Shown here one piece after another: positions 1 through 8,699 of a stretch of DNA of 64,000 nt. Position 1 is the stretch's first letter. Each line of letters begins with the position of its first letter. The stretch lies in the NCBI GenBank assembly GCA_963766505.1, contig CAVYAL010000004.1:186001-250000 (forward strand), given 5' to 3'. The position numbers and the translations under genes are program-made. This DNA comes from DATIRA01 sp963766505. GTDB lineage: Bacteria; Pseudomonadota; Gammaproteobacteria; Steroidobacterales; Steroidobacteraceae. Below the pieces are notes generated by a model. It had not been told where the DNA came from, made no database searches, and worked only from the letters and a program-made list of their open reading frames with translations.

Positions 1-832
1 CGAGCGTGCCTCCGGCATGGTTCGAGAGGAACCCGTCCGGCGTCAGTTCATCGCGATGCTCGGAGCCCCGCTGCTCGACCGCGGCGAAGCCCGCACCCAC
101 CTCGACGGCCTTGACGGCATTGATGCTCATCATCGCATGCGCGATGTCTGCATCGAGCCGGTCGAACACGGGCTCGCCGAGTCCAGGCGGCACCTGCGTC
201 GCGACGACGTTGACCCTGGCGCCGATCGAGTCACCCTCCCGACGCAACCGGTCGATGAGCTGCTCGAGCTCGTGAACGCGCGCAGGGTCCGGACAGAAGA
301 AAGGATTGTCGTCCGTGGCGACAAGATCGACAGGATCGATCCGGACCGGACCCATCTGGGCCAGGTAGCCGCGGATCTCCAACCCCAGCCGCTCGAAGAG
401 GAACTTTCGTGCGATCGCACCCGCCGCAACGCGCATCACGGTCTCGCGTGCCGAGGATCGACCGCCGCCCCGATAGTCCCTGAGCCCGTACTTGTGCTGG
501 TAGGTGTAGTCAGCATGGCCGGGCCGGAAGCGGTCCCGGATCTTTTCGTAGTCATAGGAGCGCTGGTCGGCATTCTCGACCAGCAGGCCGATCGGCGTCC
601 CGGTAGTGAGCCCCTCGAATACGCCGGAGAGAATCCGGACGCGATCGGGCTCGCGCCTCTGGCTGGTGTAACGGGACGTCCCCGAGCGCCGGCGCTCGAC
701 GTCGCGCTGGATGTCCTCCTCGGACAGGACCAGGCCCGGCGGACAGCCGTCCACGATGCAGCCCAGCGCCGGCCCGTGGCTCTCGCCGAAGGTCGTGACC
801 GTGAACGCTCGCCCGAATGTGTTTCCCGGCAT
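1..832 (-). CDS. aroC: Chorismate synthase, 3' end beyond window
   Basis: Chorismate synthase is an FMN-dependent lyase that converts 5-enolpyruvylshikimate-3-phosphate to chorismate, the last shared step of aromatic amino acid synthesis. The 277 visible codons begin MPGNTFGRAF and include the family features GESHG, GCIVDGCPPG, RRGGGRSSARET-like and SNHAGG. The start ATG at 830-832 follows the stop of prmB by three bases. The C-terminal quarter lies outside the window. The common neighbour in SNHAGG is Asn rather than His (SNNAGG); this looks like ordinary variation. The prmB-aroC pair is common in Gammaproteobacteria. Longer frames on the opposite strand here are GC-driven shadows. Confidence 0.95.
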   Translation of the reverse strand, partial: MPGNTFGRAFTVTTFGESHGPALGCIVDGCPPGLVLSEEDIQRDVERRRSGTSRYTSQRREPDRVRILSGVFEGLTTGTPIGLLVENADQRSYDYEKIRDRFRPGHADYTYQHKYGLRDYRGGGRSSARETVMRVAAGAIARKFLFERLGLEIRGYLAQMGPVRIDPVDLVATDDNPFFCPDPARVHELEQLIDRLRREGDSIGARVNVVATQVPPGLGEPVFDRLDADIAHAMMSINAVKAVEVGAGFAAVEQRGSEHRDELTPDGFLSNHAGGTL

Positions 833-835
833 TTC

Positions 836-1771
836 TCAAGCCTGTCCGTGCAATGCGTGACGGTGCCTCGCCAGGTCCTCGCGCGTCAACATGAATACAC
901 CGCCGCCGCCATGCTCGAACTCGAGCCACAGGAAGGGCACCGTCGGAAACGCCTGCTGCAGGCGCTCCTCGCTGTCACCCACCTCGACGAACAGCGCACC
1001 GCCGCTCTCCAGGTGGCCGGCCGCCCCGGCGAGAATCCGTCGCGTCACTTCGAGGCCATCGATCCCGGAGCGCAGCGCAAGGTCCGGCTCGTGAAGGTAC
1101 TCGGCGGGCAGCTCGACCATCTCCGAGTCACTGACATACGGCGGGTTTGCCACGATCAGGTCGTAGCGCAGATCGTCCACCGGCCCGAACACGTCGCCCT
1201 GCAGCAGGCGCACGCGACCTTCCATGCCGTGCTTCGCGACGTTGCGCCGCGCCACCTCGAGCGCGGCGGGTGAAAGCTCGACCGCGTCCACAGTAGCGCC
1301 GTCGAGGTACTTCGCACAGGCGATCGCGATGCAGGCCGAGCCCGTGCCGATGTCGAGCACGCGCCGGACGCTGCCCGCCCGCAGCCACGGCTCGAATCCA
1401 GCCAGGATCAGCTCAGCGAACGGCGAGCGCGGCACGATCACCCGCTCGTCGACCTCGAACTCCAGGCCGGCAAACCACATGCGCCCCATCAGGTAGGCGG
1501 CGGGGACACGTCGCTCGATCCGGCTCGCGAGCAACCGCGCGACCCGGGCGAGATCCGCAGCGCCGGGGCGCAGACGGTAAGCGGCCTCGCTCGAAGTGTG
1601 CTCCAGTCCCAGCGCATGGAATACGAGCGCCGCGGCCTCGTCGATCGCACTGGCCATCCCGTGCCCGTAGCAAAGTCCCGCACGTTCGAATGCGGCGGCC
1701 CCGGCGCGGATCAGGTCCAGCACTGTAGCCCCGGGGGGGAGCTCGATTTCCTGTGACGGCGAATCGGCCAT
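836..1771 (-). CDS. prmB: Ribosomal protein L3 N5-glutamine methyltransferase
   Basis: PrmB methylates a glutamine of ribosomal protein L3 using S-adenosylmethionine and aids assembly of the large subunit. The 311-residue product is of normal length. The SAM-binding motif VLDIGTGSACIAIA and the catalytic NPPYV signature of glutamine methyltransferases are both visible, and the N-terminal helical domain is complete. The related PrmC enzyme (release factors) shares NPPY, but the adjacency to aroC and the N-terminal region favour PrmB. The start ATG lies about 70 bases from the divergent sco gene, so the two genes share a short promoter region. Confidence 0.93.
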   Translation of the reverse strand: MADSPSQEIELPPGATVLDLIRAGAAAFERAGLCYGHGMASAIDEAAALVFHALGLEHTSSEAAYRLRPGAADLARVARLLASRIERRVPAAYLMGRMWFAGLEFEVDERVIVPRSPFAELILAGFEPWLRAGSVRRVLDIGTGSACIAIACAKYLDGATVDAVELSPAALEVARRNVAKHGMEGRVRLLQGDVFGPVDDLRYDLIVANPPYVSDSEMVELPAEYLHEPDLALRSGIDGLEVTRRILAGAAGHLESGGALFVEVGDSEERLQQAFPTVPFLWLEFEHGGGGVFMLTREDLARHRHALHGQA

Positions 1772-1840
1772 GGTCGCCCTGCTCGTTGTGGGATAATTCG
1801 ACGCCCAGCGTCCCCGGACCGAAGTTCTGCGAATCCGATC

Positions 1841-2473
1841 ATGGCCACGCGCCCTGTCATCGTCGGCGTCATTGCAATTCTAGCCTTCGCGCTGGGTGCA
1901 TATCTTGCCCGGGATCTCCTGCCGGGAAAGCGGACACCCCCGGAGCTGGCGCGCGCGACGGTCTTTACGCAACCGAGACCGCTGCCTGAGGTCGCGCTGA
2001 CGGACCAGGACGGCAGCCGGCTCGACGCCGAGGCGCTGCGCTCGCATTGGACGCTGGTATTTTTCGGTTTCACCCACTGCCCCGACGTCTGCCCGACCAC
2101 GCTGGCTACGCTGGCGCAGGCCCGCCGCAAGCTCTCCGACCTGCCGCCTCACGAGCAGCCCCGGGTGCTGCTCGTCAGCGTGGACCCCGAGCGGGATGAC
2201 GCCGGGCGGCTCGGCAGCTACGTCCGGTTTTTCGATCCCGAGTTCATCGGCGCAACCGGCACGCCGGACGAAGTCGCTGCGGCCGCGGCCGCCTTCGGCG
2301 TCCCCTACGCCAAGGTGCCGCTGCCCGGTGGCGACTATACGATGGACCACGGTTCGGGCGTGTTCGTGGTCGGACCGCCGGGCCTGGTGGCCTATTCGTC
2401 CGGACCGCAGGATGCGACGGTGCTCGCGAGTGACTATCGCAAGATCCTCGCGTACTCACGGGGCCGGCCTTGA
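1841..2473 (+). CDS. SCO1/SenC/PrrC family copper chaperone-like protein
   Basis: This is a membrane-anchored thioredoxin-fold protein of 210 residues. Sco proteins deliver copper to the CuA site of cytochrome oxidase or act as periplasmic thiol-disulfide proteins. A hydrophobic helix spans about residues 5-22, the copper ligand pair is CPDVC (Cys80 and Cys84), and the third ligand is His170 in the DHGSG context. No cytochrome oxidase genes are nearby, so the target is not shown by context. The stop codon overlaps the TTG start of psd (TTGA), which suggests co-translation. A role in general copper or redox homeostasis is possible. Confidence 0.9.
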   Translation: MATRPVIVGVIAILAFALGAYLARDLLPGKRTPPELARATVFTQPRPLPEVALTDQDGSRLDAEALRSHWTLVFFGFTHCPDVCPTTLATLAQARRKLSDLPPHEQPRVLLVSVDPERDDAGRLGSYVRFFDPEFIGATGTPDEVAAAAAAFGVPYAKVPLPGGDYTMDHGSGVFVVGPPGLVAYSSGPQDATVLASDYRKILAYSRGRP

Positions 2474-3351
2474 GCGAGCGGGACCGGACGGCCGATTCGC
2501 TCGACCGGGCTTTCGCTCTGCTGCAGAGGCTGCTGCCGAAGCAGTTGCTCTCGAGGGCGATGCACGCGCTCGCCCGCAGCACGCGTCCCTCGCTGCGCAG
2601 CGCGATGATCGGCGCGACGCTGCGCGCCTACCCGCTGATAGACATGCGCGAGGCGGTCGAGCCTGACCCGTACGCCTATCCATCCTTCAATGCCTTCTTC
2701 ACCAGGGCACTGCGGCCCGAGACGAGACCCGTGGCGGATGGCGACGATGCGCTCGTCTCGCCGGTTGACGGCACTGTCAGCCAGCTCGGTGCGGTCCGCG
2801 AAGGCAGGCTGCTGCAGGCGAAGGGCATCCAATATTCCGTGCCGGCTCTGCTCGCGGAGGAGTCCGCGGCAGCGCGCTACGCCGACGGAAGCTACGCCTG
2901 CCTCTACCTCGCTCCTTACAACTACCACCGGATACACATGCCGCTCGATGCGCGACTGGTCGCGACGCGCTACGTGCCGGGGAGATTCTTCAGCGTCAAT
3001 GCATCCACGGCCCGGAGCATTCCCGATCTCTACGCCCGCAACGAGCGCGTGGTGTGCGAGTTCGAGAGCCCGCTCGGGCCGCTCGCGATGGTGCTGGTGG
3101 GCGCATTGTTCGTGGGGAGCATCGAGACCGTGTACACCGGCGAGGTCAATCCCCCCGCGCGACGCGGCGGCGGCGTTCGCGACCTGCCTGAGGCGCGAGG
3201 CAGGCTTTTCGGCAAAGGCGAGGAACTCGCGCGCTTCAACATGGGGTCGACCGTGGTGCTGCTGCACGGACATCGGCAGCTGCGCTTCGCCGACGGCATC
3301 GCCCAGGGCAGCATCGTGCGCATGGGCCAGGCGATCGCACGGATCGGCTGA
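2470..3351 (+). CDS. psd: Phosphatidylserine decarboxylase proenzyme
   Basis: Psd makes phosphatidylethanolamine from phosphatidylserine at the inner membrane. It is self-cleaved and carries a pyruvoyl cofactor. The 293-residue product has the cleavage motif MGST (Gly259-Ser260) near the C terminus, with Asp100 (SPVDG) and His153 (YNYHR) as the likely proteolytic triad partners. The TTG start at 2470 overlaps the stop of the sco gene by TTGA; no better start lies close by. It is followed nine bases later by epmA. A psd/epmA neighbourhood is also seen in E. coli. Of the usual class I length. Confidence 0.95.
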   Translation: MSERDRTADSLDRAFALLQRLLPKQLLSRAMHALARSTRPSLRSAMIGATLRAYPLIDMREAVEPDPYAYPSFNAFFTRALRPETRPVADGDDALVSPVDGTVSQLGAVREGRLLQAKGIQYSVPALLAEESAAARYADGSYACLYLAPYNYHRIHMPLDARLVATRYVPGRFFSVNASTARSIPDLYARNERVVCEFESPLGPLAMVLVGALFVGSIETVYTGEVNPPARRGGGVRDLPEARGRLFGKGEELARFNMGSTVVLLHGHRQLRFADGIAQGSIVRMGQAIARIG

Positions 3352-3359
3352 TCGCGGTC

Positions 3360-4319
3360 ATGGAGGACTGGCGTCCCACGATCTCGCTCGCACTCGCGCG
3401 GCTGCGTGCCTCGATGCTTGCGCGCGCCCGCGACTACTTTGCCGCGACCGGCGCACTGGAAGTGGACACGCCGGTGCTGGTCCGCTGCCCGGTCACCGAC
3501 GTACACCTCGAGTCACTCGCGGTGCACGGGCCTGACGGCTCGCAGGCCGGATTCCTGCACACCTCGCCGGAGTACGCGATGAAGCGACTGCTCTGCGCGG
3601 GCTGGCCGGACATCTACCAGATCGGGCACGTGTTCCGCGGCGGCGAGCGTGGAAGTCGACACAGCCCGGAGTTCACGATGCTCGAATGGTACCGCCTCGG
3701 CAGCGACCACCTCGCGCTGATGGAGGACGTCGAGCAACTCGTGCGTTCGCTGCTGGCCGGGTACGTCGAGCCCGCCGCCAGCCTGCACCTGAGCTACAGC
3801 GAGGCATTCCGGCGCTCGCTCGACATAGACCCGCTCGGCTGCGCGCCCGCGGATCTTCGCCGGGCCCTGCAGCGGGCCGGCCTGGACGTGCCCTCGGCCA
3901 TCGAGACGGACCTCGACGCGTTGCTCGACCTGGCAATGGGCACCGTCGTCGCGGACGGCTTCCCGACCGACCGCCTGACGCTGCTGCGGGACTTTCCGGC
4001 TCGGCAGGCCGCGCTGGCACGGATCCGTGGTCCCGTCGCCTCGCGCTTCGAAGCCTTCTGGGGTCCGCTCGAACTCGCCAATGGCTTTCACGAGCTTGGC
4101 GACGCGCACGAGCAGTCGCGTCGTTTCGCAAGTGACATCGCCGAGCGGGCGCGTCTGGGGCGCCCGGCGCGCGAGCCCGATCGATTTCTTCTCGCGGCGC
4201 TGGAACGCGGGCTGCCCGATTGCAGCGGCGTCGCACTCGGCTTCGACCGGCTCGTCATGCTCGCGGCGGGCGCGCAACACATCGACGAGGTCCTCAGCTT
4301 CCCGCCGGAGCGGGCCTGA
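3360..4319 (+). CDS. epmA: Elongation factor P--(R)-beta-lysine ligase
   Basis: EpmA (PoxA/GenX) is a truncated class II lysyl-tRNA synthetase paralogue that attaches (R)-beta-lysine to a lysine of EF-P instead of to tRNA. The 319-residue protein has only the catalytic domain and lacks the anticodon-binding domain, as expected for the family. Motif 2 (GHVFRGGERGSRHSPEF) and the motif 3 arginine (ALGFDRL) are visible, so the ATP site looks intact. It lies within 1.2 kb of efp and epmB, so enzyme, partner enzyme and substrate are together. Whether EpmC hydroxylase exists cannot be told from this window. Confidence 0.95.
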   Translation: MEDWRPTISLALARLRASMLARARDYFAATGALEVDTPVLVRCPVTDVHLESLAVHGPDGSQAGFLHTSPEYAMKRLLCAGWPDIYQIGHVFRGGERGSRHSPEFTMLEWYRLGSDHLALMEDVEQLVRSLLAGYVEPAASLHLSYSEAFRRSLDIDPLGCAPADLRRALQRAGLDVPSAIETDLDALLDLAMGTVVADGFPTDRLTLLRDFPARQAALARIRGPVASRFEAFWGPLELANGFHELGDAHEQSRRFASDIAERARLGRPAREPDRFLLAALERGLPDCSGVALGFDRLVMLAAGAQHIDEVLSFPPERA

Positions 4320-4346
4320 CGTATTCCACCCAGGAGCACCCAGCCG

Positions 4347-4847
4347 ATGCATGAGCTGCAGCCACTTCCCCCGGACGACAAGCCCGCGGCCTACGTCACG
4401 CTGGCGCAACAGTTACGGGCGCTGCTCGCCGGAGAAGCCGACCTGGTTGCCTGCACGGCCAACGCGGCTGCGCTGCTCTACTGGAGCCTGCCGGACCTGA
4501 ACTGGGCGGGCTTCTATCTGCTGGACGAGGCCTCAGGCGAGCTGCTGGTTGGTCCGTTCCAGGGCAAGCCCGCCTGCGTGCGCATCCCGATCGGCCGTGG
4601 CGTGTGCGGCACGGCCGCCGAGAAGCGCGAAACAGTCGTCGTGACCGACGTGCACGCATTCCCCGGCCACATCGCCTGCGACGCCGCATCCAACTCGGAA
4701 ATCGTCGTGCCGCTCGTGCTCGACGGGCGGCTGATAGGCGTGATGGACCTCGACAGCCCCGTTGCCGGACGGTTCGATGCCGAGGACGCCCGCGGGCTGG
4801 AGGAGTTCGCGAGGGTACTGCTGCAGGCCCTGCGGCCGTCTGCGTGA
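4347..4847 (+). CDS. msrC: Free methionine-R-sulfoxide reductase (GAF-domain type)
   Basis: This 166-residue single GAF-domain protein belongs to the fRMsr family, which reduces free (not protein-bound) methionine-R-sulfoxide with thioredoxin. The three family cysteines are present as Cys77 (ACVRIP), Cys87 (GVCGTA) and Cys111 (HIACDA), and they match in spacing the E. coli residues 84, 94 and 118. SNSEIVVP, another family hallmark, follows. No other domain is attached, which separates it from signalling GAF proteins. It runs convergently with efp, 36 bases away. The gene probably shares a transcript with epmA, 27 bases upstream. Confidence 0.93.
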   Translation: MHELQPLPPDDKPAAYVTLAQQLRALLAGEADLVACTANAAALLYWSLPDLNWAGFYLLDEASGELLVGPFQGKPACVRIPIGRGVCGTAAEKRETVVVTDVHAFPGHIACDAASNSEIVVPLVLDGRLIGVMDLDSPVAGRFDAEDARGLEEFARVLLQALRPSA

Positions 4848-4883
4848 GGGGCGTTGCCGAGGCGTGCTGCCCCGGGAGGTCGA

Positions 4884-5453
4884 TCAGCCCTTGGCGCGCG
4901 AGAGGTACTCGCCGGTCCGGGTATCGATCCGGATGACCTCGCCCTGGTTGATGAACAGCGGAACCCGCACCGTCGCGCCGGTCTCGAGCTTGGCGGGCTT
5001 CTGGCCGCCGGTCGCCGTGTCGCCGCGTACGCCCGGATCCGTCTCGACGATCGCGAGCTCGACGTGCGGCGGCGGCGTGACCACCAGCGGCTGGCCGTTC
5101 CAGAGCATCACGTTGCAGCTGGTGCCGTCCTTGAGCCAGTTCGCCGCATCGCCCAGCGCTTCCTTGCCGGCGGTGAACTGCTCGAAGCTCTCCGGGTTCA
5201 TGAAATGCCAGAAGTCGCCGTCGTTGTAGAGGTATTGCATCTCCGTCTCGACCACGTCCGCTGCGTCCACGCTCTCCCCCGAGCGGAAGTTCCGCTCGAG
5301 CACGCGACCCGTCTTCAGGTTGCGGATCTTTACGCGGTTGAAGGCCTGCCCCTTGCCTGGCTTGACGAATTCGTTCTCGATGATCGCGTAGGGATCGCCG
5401 TCGATCAGGATCTTGAGGCCGGTGCGGAATTCGTTGGTGCTGTAGGAGGCCAT
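4884..5453 (-). CDS. efp: Translation elongation factor P
   Basis: EF-P binds between the P and E sites and rescues ribosomes stalled on polyproline stretches. The 189-residue product has the three beta-barrel domains of the family, with PFINQGE-like and RTGEYLSR elements at the C terminus. The modification loop reads KPGKGQA, and the lysine at position 34 matches the beta-lysylated residue of E. coli EF-P; an arginine, as in rhamnosylated EF-P, is not present. This agrees with epmA and epmB next door. efp and epmB diverge from a spacer of about 80-90 bases. Confidence 0.97.
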   Translation of the reverse strand: MASYSTNEFRTGLKILIDGDPYAIIENEFVKPGKGQAFNRVKIRNLKTGRVLERNFRSGESVDAADVVETEMQYLYNDGDFWHFMNPESFEQFTAGKEALGDAANWLKDGTSCNVMLWNGQPLVVTPPPHVELAIVETDPGVRGDTATGGQKPAKLETGATVRVPLFINQGEVIRIDTRTGEYLSRAKG

Positions 5454-5532
5454 GGCTGGTGACTTGTATGAACCGTTGGGAAACTGGAGAATTTCGGCTC
5501 AGCCGGCGAGCCGGCGCGTGAGCAAGCCGCAC

Positions 5533-6558
5533 ATGTTAGCAGCAATGCGTTCCTCCGGTCAGCCTCCCGGCTGGCAACGCATGTTGCAGCAGGCGATCAC
5601 GGATCCGGCCGAACTCGCCTCGCTGCTGCAGCTGCCGTCCGGGCTGATCGACGGTTCCGAAGCGTCCACCGCCGGGTTCCGGATGCTGGTCCCGCGGGGG
5701 TTCGCCGCGCGCATGAAGCCGGGCGATCCCTCCGATCCGCTGCTGCGCCAGGTCCTGCCGCTCGCCGCCGAAACCGAGCGCCGGGCCGGATTCGTGACCG
5801 ATCCGGTCGGTGACATGGCGGCCCGGGCCCGGTCCGCACCCGGCGTGCTCCACAAGTACCACGGCCGCGCGCTGCTGATCGCGACCGGCGCCTGTGCGGT
5901 CAATTGCCGGTATTGCTTTCGCCGGCATTTCCCCTACGACACGGAGAACGCCTCCCGTCACGGCTTCGAGAGCGCGCTCGAGTTCCTGCGCGCAGACCCG
6001 GACATCCGCGAGGTGATACTGAGCGGCGGCGATCCGCTGATGCTGAGCGACCGGAGGCTCGAGGCGCTGGCCGGCGAACTGGCCGGGATAGCCCACCTGC
6101 GACGCCTGCGCGTCCATACGCGGCTGCCGATCGTGCTGCCCGAACGCATCGACAGCGGGTTCCTGCGCTGGTGGTCGAAAGTCCCGTTGCAGAAGATCGT
6201 CGTCGTTCATGCCAACCATGCCAACGAGATCGACGCCGCGGTGCGGGCGGCACTGCGTGCGTTGCGCGCCGATGGCACGACGCTGCTCAACCAGTCGGTC
6301 CTGCTCCGAGGTGTCAATGACGCCGTCGATTCGCTGGTCACGCTCAGCGAAGCCCTGTTCGAGGCAGCCGCGCTGCCCTATTACCTGCACCTGATGGATC
6401 CGGTCGCCGGCGCCCATCACTTCGTCGTTCCGGAGGACGAGGCCCGTATCCTGCTCCGCGGGCTCGCCGACCGCCTGCCGGGCTTCCTCGTGCCGAGGCT
6501 GGTCCGGGAGGTGCCGGGCGCCGGCGCGAAGCTGATGCTGCAACCTGCGTCACGATAG
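5533..6558 (+). CDS. epmB: EF-P beta-lysylation protein, lysine 2,3-aminomutase
   Basis: EpmB (YjeK) is a radical-SAM, PLP-dependent lysine 2,3-aminomutase that makes (R)-beta-lysine for EpmA. The cysteine motif CAVNCRYC (C-x3-C-x2-C) binds the 4Fe-4S cluster. The frame stays open upstream to 5452, but that would overlap the start of efp. ATG at 5533 gives 341 residues, close to the 342 of E. coli; ATG at 5545 is an alternative, and neither has a strong ribosome binding site. Divergent placement with efp, the substrate of the pathway, supports this function over lysine degradation. Confidence 0.93.
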   Translation: MLAAMRSSGQPPGWQRMLQQAITDPAELASLLQLPSGLIDGSEASTAGFRMLVPRGFAARMKPGDPSDPLLRQVLPLAAETERRAGFVTDPVGDMAARARSAPGVLHKYHGRALLIATGACAVNCRYCFRRHFPYDTENASRHGFESALEFLRADPDIREVILSGGDPLMLSDRRLEALAGELAGIAHLRRLRVHTRLPIVLPERIDSGFLRWWSKVPLQKIVVVHANHANEIDAAVRAALRALRADGTTLLNQSVLLRGVNDAVDSLVTLSEALFEAAALPYYLHLMDPVAGAHHFVVPEDEARILLRGLADRLPGFLVPRLVREVPGAGAKLMLQPASR

Positions 6559-6576
6559 CGGGACAGAACCCGGTGC

Positions 6577-6582
6577 TATGAT
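6577..6582 (+). promoter_or_regulatory. Candidate extended -10 element for the FimX-like gene
   Basis: TATGAT preceded by TGC gives an extended -10 (TGnTATGAT) 36-62 bases before the possible starts of the downstream gene. No convincing -35 hexamer lies 17 bases upstream, as can happen with extended -10 promoters. This is inference from sequence only. Confidence 0.35.
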
Positions 6583-6638
6583 CGCGCCGTTCTTGCGGTT
6601 GCGACGCGGCGGGTCCCGTGTCGCCTCGGGGGTATCAT

Positions 6639-8699
6639 TTGGCGGAAGCGAACGCGATCCCTGTCATCGTCCTGTCCCGGCAGCAGGACCCGGTTGAGCT
6701 GATCAACAGCACGCTGCGCAACGCCGGCCACGCCGTGCATTGCCACTGGGTCCGTGAGCTCCAGGGGCTCGGCGAGGCGCTGGTGAACACGCCACCGAGG
6801 CTGATGTTCCTGTGCGTTCCGCAGCAGGACGACGTCGTCGCCGCGCTGGAGATCCGCAACCGTTTCGCATCCGCGATTCCAGCGATTCTCGTCCGCGATG
6901 CGCTCACCGAATCCGAGCTGATCAGCGCCGCGGAAGCGGGCGCGCAGGACGTCGTGACGCTCACCTCCGCCGCGCGACTGCAGGCTGTCGCGGCGCGCGA
7001 ACTGAATCTCGCACGCCTCGAGCAGAGCCTCGCCGGGACGCTGGCGTCGGCTCGCCACTACCGCGAGGCGATGCGGGCCTTCATGACCGGCTCCGCCGAC
7101 GCGATCGCGCAGGTCCAGGAAGGTATCGTCGTGGACGTCAACCCGGCGTGGGTGGAACTGTTCGGCCAGCAGGACGGCGCGACGCTGCTCGGCCAGCCGC
7201 TGATGGACCTGTTCCAGACCCGCAGCCACGCCGCGCTCAAGGGCGCGCTGGTCGCGGCGGCGCAGGGAAAATGGTCGGGTCACACGCTCGGCGCAGTGGC
7301 CCTGCTGCCGGACGGCCAGGAACTGTCGCTGGAGATCGAGTTGCAGCGACTCGACTACGAGGGCGAGCCGGCCGTTCGGTTGCGCATACTGACCCAGCAG
7401 CGTGACCTCGAGTCGCTGTCGCGCCAGCTCGAGGAGGCGCTGCGGTTCGACGACGTCACGGGCCTGCTGAAGCGGAGCGCCTGGCGGGAGTTGGCCCTGG
7501 CCCGGATCCGGCAACCCCTGAAGGGTGGATTGAGGAGCATCCTCTACGTCGAAGCGGACGGACCGGAACGACTGTCCGCCGAATTCGGGCCGTTTGCGCT
7601 CCCGGACGTGCTCGATGCACTCGGCGGACTGGTGCGCGACCAGCTGCAGACGGGTGATCTCGCTGCCCGGGTGACCAGCCACGGCATCGCGATCCTGCTC
7701 GAGCGGGGCACGGAGCGGGACGTCGAGGCCTGGCTCGGACACCTGCTGCAGCGAATCGCCGAGCAGGACTTCACGACCGGCAATCACTCGGGCCGGCTGA
7801 CGGCGAGCGCCGGGACCGCGACCTGTGACTCCAGGGACGCGGACCTCGACCGGCTGCTGCAGGCCGCGCTGGAGGCGGCTCGCAAGGCCGAGTCGGCGGG
7901 CGGGAACCGCGTGCTGAACCGCAAGGCGGAGAAGCCGGCGCCGCAGCTCGAGGACGCCGATCGGGCGTGGGCCGCACGCATCAAGTCCGCGCTGATGGCG
8001 AACCGCTTGCGTCTGGTGCAGCAACCGATTGCCAGCCTGGTCGGCGAGGACCGGAGCATGGTGGACCTGCTCGTGCGCATGCTCGATGAGCAGGGCCAGG
8101 AGATACTCCCCTCCGAATTCATCGCGGCGGCGGAGCGTACCGACCTGATCAAGAACATCGACCGCTGGGTGATCGGCGCAGCGATGTCCTACTGCGCCGC
8201 GAAGCGACCCGACCAGGTCTTCGTGAAGCTCTCGCGCGACTCGGTGCTCGACCACAGCCTCGGCGCCTGGCTCGAGCAGCAGGTCCGGGCCTCGGGCATC
8301 GAGGCCGAGCGTATCGTGATAGAGCTGGACGAGACCGTTGCAGCGAAGCAGCTGGAGGATGCGCTGGTGCTGCGAAGGGCGCTCGAGAAACTGGGCCTGC
8401 GATTCGCCATCGAGAACTACGGCTCCAGCGAGGACGCGGCGCGCGTGCTCGCAGTACTCGAGCCCGAATACGTGAAGATCGACGGAGCCCTGATGCAGGG
8501 CCTCGCGGGCGACCACGCCTCGCAGGACCAGGTGAAAGTGCTGGTCGAGGACGCGCGCGAGCGAGGCTCAGCCACGATCGCGGAGCGGGTCGAGGATGCC
8601 AACACGATGGCCGTGCTGTGGCAGCTCGGCATCGAGTTCGTGCAGGGCTACTTCGTCAACCAGCCCGAGGACGTCGTGCTGGCCGCCGATCAGCGCTAG
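6639..8699 (+). CDS. fimX: FimX-like protein with degenerate GGDEF and EAL domains
   Basis: The product resembles FimX of Pseudomonas and Xanthomonas, a c-di-GMP receptor controlling type IV pili, in order (receiver-like, PAS, GGDEF, EAL) and length (about 690 residues). Both catalytic domains look dead: numbering from an upstream in-frame GTG at 6618, the GGDEF position reads SHG (354-356), EAL reads DLL (483-485), and the DDFG motif reads ENYG. A conserved EAL fold that binds but does not cut c-di-GMP is therefore likely. TTG at 6639 has a G-rich ribosome binding site six bases upstream and is preferred to the GTG at 6618. No pilus genes are adjacent. Its stop overlaps that of parC in a CTAG. 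Confidence 0.75.
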   Translation: MAEANAIPVIVLSRQQDPVELINSTLRNAGHAVHCHWVRELQGLGEALVNTPPRLMFLCVPQQDDVVAALEIRNRFASAIPAILVRDALTESELISAAEAGAQDVVTLTSAARLQAVAARELNLARLEQSLAGTLASARHYREAMRAFMTGSADAIAQVQEGIVVDVNPAWVELFGQQDGATLLGQPLMDLFQTRSHAALKGALVAAAQGKWSGHTLGAVALLPDGQELSLEIELQRLDYEGEPAVRLRILTQQRDLESLSRQLEEALRFDDVTGLLKRSAWRELALARIRQPLKGGLRSILYVEADGPERLSAEFGPFALPDVLDALGGLVRDQLQTGDLAARVTSHGIAILLERGTERDVEAWLGHLLQRIAEQDFTTGNHSGRLTASAGTATCDSRDADLDRLLQAALEAARKAESAGGNRVLNRKAEKPAPQLEDADRAWAARIKSALMANRLRLVQQPIASLVGEDRSMVDLLVRMLDEQGQEILPSEFIAAAERTDLIKNIDRWVIGAAMSYCAAKRPDQVFVKLSRDSVLDHSLGAWLEQQVRASGIEAERIVIELDETVAAKQLEDALVLRRALEKLGLRFAIENYGSSEDAARVLAVLEPEYVKIDGALMQGLAGDHASQDQVKVLVEDARERGSATIAERVEDANTMAVLWQLGIEFVQGYFVNQPEDVVLAADQR

